From contig JAUWLO010000057.1 in assembly GCA_030613605.1 (NCBI GenBank), positions 1 to 10,127 of the forward strand: a stretch of DNA of 10,127 nt, given 5' to 3'. Shown here piece after piece: positions 1 through 6,248 of the stretch. This DNA is from Gammaproteobacteria bacterium. GTDB lineage: Bacteria > Pseudomonadota > Gammaproteobacteria > SZUA-152. A model generated the notes under the pieces. The model saw nothing but the letters and a program-made list of their open reading frames with translations, did no database searches and was not told where the DNA came from. Made by a program: the position numbers and the translations under genes. Every line of letters starts with the position of its first letter. The first letter of the stretch is position 1.

Positions 1-408
1 GAAGTTAAATCACTGAATAGAGATTTATTTATTCTTGAAGAAGAGTTGCTATTTCCATCAAGTACGCAATTAGCGGTTTTTGTCTCAGTTGATGTAGGTA
101 ACTTTTTCAGACTGGATTCAATTCAGCTTAAAATTGACAATAAAATTGTTGCCAATCATTTATATACAAAACGTGAGTTGGGCGCGCTTGAGCGCGGTGG
201 TGTGCAACGGTTATATCTTGGAAATGTTAAATCAGGGGAGCATGAGCTCATTGCGATATTCTCTGGCCCCGGCCCCAATAACCGTGAATATCGGCGGGGT
301 ACCACAATAAAATTTAATAAAAGTTCAGCGGCCAAGTACATGGAGTTAAAAATTATTGATTCATCGGGAAAATTGCAGCCTGAATTTGTTGTTAAGGAAT
401 GGGAATAA
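1..408 (+). CDS. C-terminal part of an unrecognised beta-rich protein (5' end outside window)
   Basis: The frame is open from base 1 to the TAA at 406-408, giving 135 visible residues. A TTG at 46 could be read as a start, but nothing marks it, and the frame continues upstream with charged helical sequence (EVKSLNRDLFILEEE), so the gene most likely begins before the window. The visible part alternates hydrophobic and polar residues in short strands (for example LAVFVSVDVG, IQLKIDNKIV, HELIAIFSG), with a Gly/Pro-rich turn (SGPGPNNREYRRG). This suggests a small beta-sandwich domain, perhaps Ig-like, and the protein ends in PEFVVKEWE. I do not recognise the family. It ends 17 bases before the start of an exported TPR protein on the same strand, so it is probably the preceding gene of the same operon and part of the same envelope system. 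Its localisation cannot be judged because the N-terminus is missing. Confidence 0.75.
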   Translation, partial: EVKSLNRDLFILEEELLFPSSTQLAVFVSVDVGNFFRLDSIQLKIDNKIVANHLYTKRELGALERGGVQRLYLGNVKSGEHELIAIFSGPGPNNREYRRGTTIKFNKSSAAKYMELKIIDSSGKLQPEFVVKEWE

Positions 409-425
409 CTTTTTTTATCTAAAAT

Positions 426-2363
426 ATGTCGTTTAAAGTTAACAAAAAACGATTGAGTTTTGTGGCAGTGTTACCGCTGTTGGTTTTTTGTGTCTACGGT
501 CAGGGCGTGTATGCAAAAACTAGCGCTAGTGAAGTACGCGAGGTACGTGATCTTCATTATGGCATGGTTCTCTATGAGTTTTATCAGGAGAATTATTATT
601 CTGCGGCAGTTAATCTTATAACAGCGCAAGCGCAGAAACGTCTTGAGCATAGTGATAATGAAGCTCGTCTATTGTTAGGTGGTTTGTATTTATCCTATGG
701 CCTGCATAAAGAGGCGGAAGAAATATTTCAGAATGTGATAGATGAAGGTGCATCGGCGCCGGTCCGTGATCGCGCCTGGTTTTTCCTGGGGAAAATACGC
801 TACCACAAGCAATTATTCAGTGAAGCAGAAGCCGCCCTGAATCGCGTGGGTAACTCTCTGGATGAGTTGTTACAGGAAGAATTACATACTCTCAGATCTA
901 ACTTGCTGATGGCACAAAAGAAATACCCTGAAGCAGTTCAGTCACTATTACGAACTGCTGATGGCAAAAAGCGCGATTTTGATGATTTGGGTGATGCAAA
1001 CTACGTAAGGTTTAACCTGGGTGTGGCTTTAATCAGGGCAGGAGAGGAGCAGGAAGGTAGAAAGCTGGTAGAACAGGTTGGTGAGTTACGTAGCAATGAC
1101 CCGGACATGAAAGCGCTTCGGGATAAGGCAAATCTTGCTATGGGGTATTCGCTGATTAAAAAAGATCCAGCCAATGCCAGAGAATATTTGCAGCGGGTAA
1201 GATTGAAAGGACCGTATTCAAATCGTGCACTGTTGGGACTTGGCTGGGCTGAAGTGGAACTGCAGCGTTATGAGAAGGCGCTTGTTCCCTGGCAGGAGTT
1301 GGCAAGCAGGGATCGAAATGATGTCGCCGTATTTGAATCCCTTCTCGCTATTGGAAATGCACTGGAACGTCTACGTGTGTATCCACAGGCAATGACGTCC
1401 TATCAAAATGCCATAAACCAATATGAGAAAGAACTGGTTTATCTTGAATTGACGGTTGAAGCGGTTAAATCCGGGCGCTTATGGACAGATTTGCTTTCAC
1501 AGACATCCCAAAATGAAATGGGATGGTTCTGGGAAGCAGAATTATTGCCTAATACCCCTGAGGCCAGGTATCTACCCAATATGATGGCAGGACATGGTTT
1601 CCATGAGGCAATAAAAAATCTCAGAGATTTGAATTTTCTTGGGAACAAGCTTGATCGTTGGAGCCTGGAGATGCCAGCTTTCGATTACATGCTCGAGCTG
1701 CGCCGTAAAACCTATGAGGCACAATTAAATAAATTAACGCCTGAGCAGACCAAAAACCATGTGATTGATGTCAGAACAACTCGTGATATTTATGCTGCAG
1801 AATTGAGAGGCATAGAAGCTAATAATAATTTTATGGCTTTAGCTACTGATAAAGAGCAAAAACATTTTGAACGCCTTGCAAGCGCAGAAGAAAAAATATG
1901 GCGTTTATCAAGTCGACCAGAGTTTGGCAGAGAAAAATCTGAAGAATATCGACGGCGTTATAATTTTTTAAAGGGAGTGCTGGTTTACGATGTGTATACA
2001 ACTTACGCTATTCGTCGCTGGCAGGTAACCAAAAGCCTTAATTCACTTGATGAAGTTCTTGAATCAACTCTTGTGCAGCAGAAGTCATTACAAAGCTCCC
2101 GCGATTCCGCTCCTCAACGATTTGAAGGTTTTAACCAAAAAATATTAGATCAGAAAACTCGTATTTCGCAATTACAAAAGAATGTTCGCGAGGCCTTTGA
2201 TGAGCAGAAACATCAGCTACAGGTGATGGTTGACCTGGAGCTGGATGAGTTACGTTTTAGGCTTGTAGATTATCTGGATCAGGCGAGATTTTCGTTAGCC
2301 CATATCCAGGATCTGGCTATTAATTCGGGGAAAATCCCCTTTCCTGGGGATGAGCAAGAATGA
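426..2363 (+). CDS. Exported tetratricopeptide-repeat protein with C-terminal coiled coil, 645 aa
   Basis: Residues 1-30 form a Sec signal peptide: a basic start (KVNKKR), a hydrophobic core (FVAVLPLLVF) and likely cleavage after VYA. The protein should therefore be periplasmic. Residues about 40-345 are helical pairs of TPR type, with typical small and aromatic positions at ARLLLGGLYLSYGLHKEAEE, RAWFFLGKIRYHKQLFSEAE, NRALLGLGWAEVELQRYEKA and LAIGNALERLRVYPQAMTSY. Residues about 420-635 are charged, Gln-rich and Glu-rich helix with coiled-coil character and no TPR pattern. TPR arrays bind partner proteins; no catalytic motif is visible. The ATG at 426 has no good Shine-Dalgarno sequence and follows a run of T (410-416), but it is the start that gives a complete signal peptide. 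Its stop overlaps the next start (ATGA), so the two TPR genes are probably translationally coupled and their products may work together. A counterpart of Myxococcus GltE/AglT is possible but unproven. Confidence 0.93.
   Translation: MSFKVNKKRLSFVAVLPLLVFCVYGQGVYAKTSASEVREVRDLHYGMVLYEFYQENYYSAAVNLITAQAQKRLEHSDNEARLLLGGLYLSYGLHKEAEEIFQNVIDEGASAPVRDRAWFFLGKIRYHKQLFSEAEAALNRVGNSLDELLQEELHTLRSNLLMAQKKYPEAVQSLLRTADGKKRDFDDLGDANYVRFNLGVALIRAGEEQEGRKLVEQVGELRSNDPDMKALRDKANLAMGYSLIKKDPANAREYLQRVRLKGPYSNRALLGLGWAEVELQRYEKALVPWQELASRDRNDVAVFESLLAIGNALERLRVYPQAMTSYQNAINQYEKELVYLELTVEAVKSGRLWTDLLSQTSQNEMGWFWEAELLPNTPEARYLPNMMAGHGFHEAIKNLRDLNFLGNKLDRWSLEMPAFDYMLELRRKTYEAQLNKLTPEQTKNHVIDVRTTRDIYAAELRGIEANNNFMALATDKEQKHFERLASAEEKIWRLSSRPEFGREKSEEYRRRYNFLKGVLVYDVYTTYAIRRWQVTKSLNSLDEVLESTLVQQKSLQSSRDSAPQRFEGFNQKILDQKTRISQLQKNVREAFDEQKHQLQVMVDLELDELRFRLVDYLDQARFSLAHIQDLAINSGKIPFPGDEQE
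2327..2350 (+). promoter_or_regulatory. Possible alternative hairpins covering the ribosome-binding site of the TPR lipoprotein gene
   Basis: Three short arms follow one another: GGGGA (2327-2331), TCCCC (2335-2339) and GGGGA (2346-2350). The middle arm can pair with either outer arm. The third arm is also the best Shine-Dalgarno sequence for the ATG at 2360, at a spacing of 9. Pairing of arms 2 and 3 would hide the site, and pairing of arms 1 and 2 would free it. A ribosome finishing the upstream gene would melt both. The stems are only 5 bp and lie inside coding sequence, so a regulatory role is an inference. Confidence 0.25.
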
Positions 2364-5194
2364 CCGCCAGGAATTATTTAACAGTTTTAACAACGCTGGT
2401 ATTGGCAACAATGCTTTCGGCCTGCGGATCTCGCCCTACTATTGATGAAGATCCCACAATTAAGCAGTTAGCCACCCGTGCTGCAAAAATTGAACCAACA
2501 GTTTTGCCCCCGTTGTCACGCGAGGATGTAAGGCGTACTTATGAGAGTTTAGCCAGAAGCACCAATAATAAAGCGCTGAAAGCCATTGCATTACAGAGGC
2601 TTGCAGACCTCGAGCTCGAAAATCAAAATGAAAAAATTTCTAAAGATGTGGATAGCCCTTCTCCTGCGAGTAAACCAAAATCTGAAGTAGAGCTTGCCGT
2701 TTTAAATGAAATGAAGCGGGGTAGTGCCATTCATCAATATGAGCGTTTGTTGAAGTTGTATCCGGAATATAAAGGTAACGACAAAGTTTTATATCAATTG
2801 GGTCGTGCATATGAGCTTGATGGTAACCTTGAGAAAACACTGGTGACATTGACTGAGCTGGTTAAAAAATATCCGAATCAAAACAATCGTGACGAAATAC
2901 AGTTCCGACGTGGTGAAATACTATTTTCATTTAAGGAATTTGTTCAGGCTGAAGAGGCTTATCAGGATGTAGTGAGTGTTGGTGAGGTTAGCCCTTACTA
3001 TGAGCGTGCCATATTTAAACATGGCTGGTCTGTATTCAAGCAAGGAGACACCAGACGATCGCTTAAATCATATTTTGCAGTTTTGGACCGTAGTTTTTCG
3101 GGTGGACGCGATTTATCTAGTTTTTCTCGCAGCGAGCTGGAATTATTGGAAGACACCTTGCGTATTGTTAGCCTTTCATTTTCATACCTTAAGGGTGTTG
3201 ATTCGGTTAGTGAATTTTTTAAGCAAAATGGAAGTAGAACCTATGAATATTATATTTATGAACGTCTGGGAGATTTGTATTTAACTCAGGGCCGCATTGC
3301 TGATGCAACAAAAACATTTTTCAAGTTTGTAGAATGGTTTCCAGGTCACAGGCAATCACCACTGTTTATGGTGAGGTTAATAGATATATATAAACAAAGT
3401 GGCCATACCAAAGAGTTGTTACGAGCCAAGGCAGATTTGATAACAGCATATGGAGTAGGTACTAAATTTTGGGAAAAACACGACAAACAACTACTTGTGC
3501 AGCTTCAGCCACATCTCAAGAAAAACCTTGATGACCTAACAGCCTACTATCATGCAAAGGCTCAAAAAACAAAGGCAGAAAAAGATTATCGTGTTGCAGC
3601 CTACTGGTATAAAACCTACGTGTATTCGTTCCCGAAGGACCCATCTACCCCGGGTAAAAACATGCTGTTGGCTGAGAGCCTGCAGGATAGTGGTGATATA
3701 ACAGCAGCGGCAATAGAATTTGAAAATACGGCATATCATTACCCGTTGCATGGAAAAAGTGCGGAAGCGGGTTATGCAGCATTACTGGCGCATAGAAAAC
3801 AGGCCGAGTTACTTCAAGGTACGGCAAAAATTAAGCAGCGCCGTGTAGCAATATTTTCCGGGAAACGCTTTGTAACTACCTTTCCTGATGACAAACGTGC
3901 AGTGACAGTGATGTCTAAAGCTGCAGAAGAATTGCTGGCACTTAAGGACTATAAAAATGCAGTGGGTACGGCGCACCATGTGGTATCAAATAAACCGACG
4001 GCAGCTGATAAATTGATACGCATCAACTGGGCAATAATTGCTGAAGCAGAATTTGAGATGGGGATGTATCCTCAGGCAGAAATTGCCAGTTTGAAGCGTT
4101 TAAATTTAGCAGGAAAAAATGATAAGGATAAGAAAATATACAGCGAACGACTTGCTGCCGCTATATACAAACAAGGGGAGCGGGCACGTAATAAAGGTGA
4201 ATATCGAGAGGCGGCACGACATTTCCTGCGTATAGGAAAAGTCGTTCCTAATGCTTCTATTCGTCCCAATGCTGAATATGATGCGGCAGCATCGCTGGTC
4301 GCTGTAGAGGAATGGACGCTGGCGATCCCTATTTTGAAATCATTTATTCAGCAACATCCAAAAAATAAATTACGTGTTGGCGCAGATGAAAGTCTTGCGC
4401 TTGCTTATGAGAAAACAGGAAATTGGGCAAGCGCTGCCAGTGCTTATGAAATTCTTTATCAAAATGAAACTGACAGCACTAAAAAGCGCCTTATCCTATG
4501 GCAAACAGCTGATTATTACCAAAAAGCAAAGAGAGCGGACGACACGATAAAAATATATAAGCTATATGTTAAGTCTTACCCCATGCCATTTGATGAATCT
4601 ATAGAAGCACGTTTCAGGTTGTCGACTATATATAAAGAGAAGGGAAATAAAAATGCGCGGAATTATTGGCTAAAAGAAATAATTGAAGCAGATAAAGAAG
4701 GAAAATCTACAGAACGAAGTAAATACCTTGCTGCGACAGCAGTACTTGAGCTGTCAATGCCAACGTATACTGCATATCGAAAAATAAAACTCGTGCAACC
4801 GCTTAAGGAAAACCTGAAGAAAAAGAAAAAATTGATGCAGGAAAGTATCGAAGCTTATACGCAGGCATCAAACTATGGTATTGAAGCGGTCACAACGGCA
4901 TCTACATACCGTATAGCTGAAATATATAATGACTTTAGCCGAAGCCTGTTTGCCTCGGAGCGCCCTAAAGGATTATCTCCTGATGAACTGGAGCAGTACG
5001 ATATTCTTCTTGAAGAGCAAGCCTATCCATTTGAGGAAAAGGCTATTGATATCCATGAAGTTAATGTACAGCGTGCGCCGACAGGGGTATATGATCGATG
5101 GGTAAAAGAAAGCTTTGCCGCATTGGCCGACCTGAGTCCGGTTCGTTATGCGAAGTTAGAAAAGGGAGCGTTGCTGATCAATGTTATCGATTAA
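2360..5194 (+). CDS. Large TPR outer-membrane lipoprotein, 944 aa
   Basis: The N-terminus is a lipoprotein signal peptide: a hydrophobic stretch YLTVLTTLVLATM, then the lipobox LSAC with Cys22 as the lipidated residue. The next residue is Gly, not Asp, which predicts sorting to the outer membrane. A low-complexity linker follows (about 90-110, with SPSPASKPKS). Residues about 115-760 carry many TPR-like helix pairs, clearest at YERLLKLYPEYKG/LYQLGRAYELDGNLEKTL, ERLGDLYLTQGRIADATKTF, GADESLALAYEKTGNWASAA and FRLSTIYKEKGNKNARNYW. The spacing with YP or FP ends resembles the BamD/YbgF class of envelope TPRs. After a lysine-rich stretch (about 816-825), residues 825-930 form a distinct non-repeat domain containing LLEEQAYPFEEKAIDIHEVN and YDRWVKESFAALADL. 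The probable role is a periplasm-facing scaffold; no enzyme motif is seen. The start overlaps the previous stop by four bases and GGGGA lies 9 bases upstream. It could correspond to the large TPR protein GltD/AgmU of Myxococcus, but this is unproven. Confidence 0.94.
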   Translation: MTARNYLTVLTTLVLATMLSACGSRPTIDEDPTIKQLATRAAKIEPTVLPPLSREDVRRTYESLARSTNNKALKAIALQRLADLELENQNEKISKDVDSPSPASKPKSEVELAVLNEMKRGSAIHQYERLLKLYPEYKGNDKVLYQLGRAYELDGNLEKTLVTLTELVKKYPNQNNRDEIQFRRGEILFSFKEFVQAEEAYQDVVSVGEVSPYYERAIFKHGWSVFKQGDTRRSLKSYFAVLDRSFSGGRDLSSFSRSELELLEDTLRIVSLSFSYLKGVDSVSEFFKQNGSRTYEYYIYERLGDLYLTQGRIADATKTFFKFVEWFPGHRQSPLFMVRLIDIYKQSGHTKELLRAKADLITAYGVGTKFWEKHDKQLLVQLQPHLKKNLDDLTAYYHAKAQKTKAEKDYRVAAYWYKTYVYSFPKDPSTPGKNMLLAESLQDSGDITAAAIEFENTAYHYPLHGKSAEAGYAALLAHRKQAELLQGTAKIKQRRVAIFSGKRFVTTFPDDKRAVTVMSKAAEELLALKDYKNAVGTAHHVVSNKPTAADKLIRINWAIIAEAEFEMGMYPQAEIASLKRLNLAGKNDKDKKIYSERLAAAIYKQGERARNKGEYREAARHFLRIGKVVPNASIRPNAEYDAAASLVAVEEWTLAIPILKSFIQQHPKNKLRVGADESLALAYEKTGNWASAASAYEILYQNETDSTKKRLILWQTADYYQKAKRADDTIKIYKLYVKSYPMPFDESIEARFRLSTIYKEKGNKNARNYWLKEIIEADKEGKSTERSKYLAATAVLELSMPTYTAYRKIKLVQPLKENLKKKKKLMQESIEAYTQASNYGIEAVTTASTYRIAEIYNDFSRSLFASERPKGLSPDELEQYDILLEEQAYPFEEKAIDIHEVNVQRAPTGVYDRWVKESFAALADLSPVRYAKLEKGALLINVID

Positions 5195-5483
5195 CTATAA
5201 TTATTTTTTAAGGTGTGTCTTATTGATATTGCTGTGTAGTCTGGCAATGTCTGTTAGTGCAGAGACTACTCTGGAGCTGGAAGAAACAGAAATAACGGGA
5301 GCGCGAGAGTTGCCAAAAGTTCTCTATATCGTTCCGTGGAAAAAAACGCGACCAGATTCGAGCCCATTGCCCATGCGTAGTTTGATCAATGAGGCATTGT
5401 CACCCATTGACGTGGATGTCTTTAAACGCCAGGTTCGTTATCACGAAATGAATGAATCGTCTGCAGGGGGTTCTGTGAAATAA
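5181..5483 (+). CDS. Small exported protein of unknown function, 100 aa
   Basis: Residues 1-27 are a signal peptide (hydrophobic core CVLLILLCSLAM, likely cleavage after SVSA), leaving a mature protein of about 73 residues in the periplasm or at the outer membrane. The mature N-terminus reads LELEETEITGARELPKVLYI followed by VPWKK. Its first part resembles the TonB-box/plug-entry pattern of TonB-dependent receptors (acidic residues, then a V/I-T-G-x-R element), but no plug or barrel follows, so it is not a receptor. The rest is polar, with one possible helix (MRSLINEAL). I do not recognise the family. The start lies inside the lipoprotein gene, overlapping its end by 14 bases in another frame, with GGAG 12 bases upstream (5165-5168), so coupled translation is likely. 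It is the last gene of the operon, ending 23 bases before a convergent gene, with no visible terminator between them. Confidence 0.85.
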   Translation: MLSINYNYFLRCVLLILLCSLAMSVSAETTLELEETEITGARELPKVLYIVPWKKTRPDSSPLPMRSLINEALSPIDVDVFKRQVRYHEMNESSAGGSVK

Positions 5484-5506
5484 AGAATTAAACGGTAGAA
5501 GAGCAG

Positions 5507-6022
5507 CTAGGTATTTTCCCGTCGTTCCTGTCGTGACATCTCACGCAGAAAAATATGTCCACCAATTTCACGGGTCACAATTTTAACTTTGGCCCAATAG
5601 GGGTTTGCCAGTCCAGGTGCGTAGTAATGCAAGGCGCCATTGGTAATATCCAGAGCTCCGCGTGACTGAGCTGGCAGAGTCCAGTATTTATTTAAAATAA
5701 AATTCGCAATTTGTTGCGCACGTTTCCAGGCGCGACGATCCTGTGGACGGTCACTTTTACCATCATGAGTCCAGCTAAACTGCCTTCGCTGCCACACGAC
5801 ATTACAAATGGTGTTGGGATATCGACGACTTTTGACACGGTGCATGGTCACCAGAGCAACGGCTAACTGGCCATCAGCAGATTCTCCCCGAGCTTCAAAA
5901 TAGACATTTTGAGCCAGACATTGCAGTTCTTTTTTAGAGGCAGGAGGTTTGGCAAAAGCATTGCTTGCCGAAAACAGGCTGGATATAAAAAATATCAGTG
6001 ACCAAAAGAGCAGAACACGCAT
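5507..6022 (-). CDS. Periplasmic SleB/CwlJ-type cell-wall hydrolase, 171 aa
   Basis: The protein has a signal peptide (MRVLLFWSLIFFISSLFSAS, likely cleaved after NAFA at residue 24) followed by one Hydrolase_2 (SleB) domain at about 32-160. The signature is NVYFEARGESADGQLAVALV; Glu43 of the EARGE motif is the expected catalytic acid. Other family features are HRVKSRRYPNTICNVVWQ, QFSWTHDG, and near the end ALHYYAPGLANPYWA. The family cleaves the glycan strands of peptidoglycan. It is named after spore-cortex enzymes, but short exported forms occur in non-sporulating Gram-negative bacteria, where they probably act in wall remodelling. The frame is open further, to a TTG at 6136, but the ATG at 6022 is preferred because it starts the signal peptide directly and has AGGA seven bases upstream. 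It converges on the TPR operon. It lies 226 bases downstream of fbpB on the same strand and probably has its own promoter. Confidence 0.92.
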   Translation of the reverse strand: MRVLLFWSLIFFISSLFSASNAFAKPPASKKELQCLAQNVYFEARGESADGQLAVALVTMHRVKSRRYPNTICNVVWQRRQFSWTHDGKSDRPQDRRAWKRAQQIANFILNKYWTLPAQSRGALDITNGALHYYAPGLANPYWAKVKIVTREIGGHIFLREMSRQERRENT

Positions 6023-6029
6023 AAAAAAT

Positions 6030-6033
6030 TCCT
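6030..6033 (-). promoter_or_regulatory. Ribosome-binding site fixing the start of the SleB-type hydrolase
   Basis: On the minus strand AGGA stands seven bases before the ATG at 6022. The upstream TTG at 6136 has no comparable site, and starting there would put 38 extra residues before a complete signal peptide. This decides the start. Confidence 0.7.
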
Positions 6034-6044
6034 GGTGGTTTACG

Positions 6045-6068
6045 TTTCTGTGAAGCAGGCCACAGAAA
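6045..6068 (-). repeat. Perfect 8-bp inverted repeat (hairpin) in the hydrolase leader
   Basis: Plus-strand arms TTTCTGTG (6045-6052) and CACAGAAA (6061-6068) are perfectly complementary around an 8-base loop. The element lies 11 bases upstream of the Shine-Dalgarno sequence, so the leader mRNA could fold just before the ribosome-binding site. There is no T-run after it on the minus strand, so it is not an intrinsic terminator. A regulatory role is inferred only. Confidence 0.5.
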
Positions 6069-6107
6069 TAAAACAATAGTTTGGATAGCCAAATAATCAG
6101 TTGCGAT

Positions 6108-6132
6108 ATTTTGCTCAATATATGAGCAAAAT
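6108..6132. repeat. Perfect 10-bp inverted repeat, operator-like, upstream of the hydrolase gene
   Basis: Arms ATTTTGCTCA (6108-6117) and TGAGCAAAAT (6123-6132) match perfectly around the 5-base spacer ATATA. It lies 86-110 bases before the hydrolase ATG. The spacing and symmetry suit a dimeric DNA-binding protein. Neither strand has a T-tract after the stem, which argues against a terminator for fbpB. No convincing -35/-10 pair could be placed confidently beside it, so the regulator and target promoter are unknown. Confidence 0.5.
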
Positions 6133-6248
6133 GCAAGTTCTCTAATATACTATCAGCAGAATTCTATATAATAGAAAAGGATATAGTGCGTTATGAAAAG
6201 CTATTTAAGACCTGTATTTTGATAATAAATGACTGATTTATGAATGAG

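Noticed and set aside
46..48. TTG as the start of the first gene
   Set aside because: The frame is open to the window edge with plausible protein sequence, and no ribosome-binding site or signal peptide accompanies the TTG.
2976..3284. Plus-strand open frame of 102 codons inside the TPR lipoprotein gene
   Set aside because: It lies entirely within the reading frame of a coherent TPR protein and shows no independent start signal or family features.
4815..4832. A-rich stretch encoding consecutive lysines as a possible programmed frameshift site
   Set aside because: The reading frame continues normally to a conserved-looking C-terminal domain; no stimulatory structure or useful alternative frame was seen.
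6023..6136. N-terminal extension of the cell-wall hydrolase from a TTG at 6136
   Set aside because: The extension runs through the hairpin leader, lacks a ribosome-binding site, and would displace a complete signal peptide that starts at the ATG at 6022.
6193..6222. Very short plus-strand ORF (MKSYLRPVF) after a TATAAT-like sequence
   Set aside because: Nine codons, no ribosome-binding site, no -35 element at proper spacing, and nothing to distinguish it from chance.
6225..6241. ATAAAT-GACTG-ATTTAT inverted repeat just after fbpB
   Set aside because: The stem is pure A/T and six base pairs long, too weak for a terminator, and expected by chance in AT-rich spacer.
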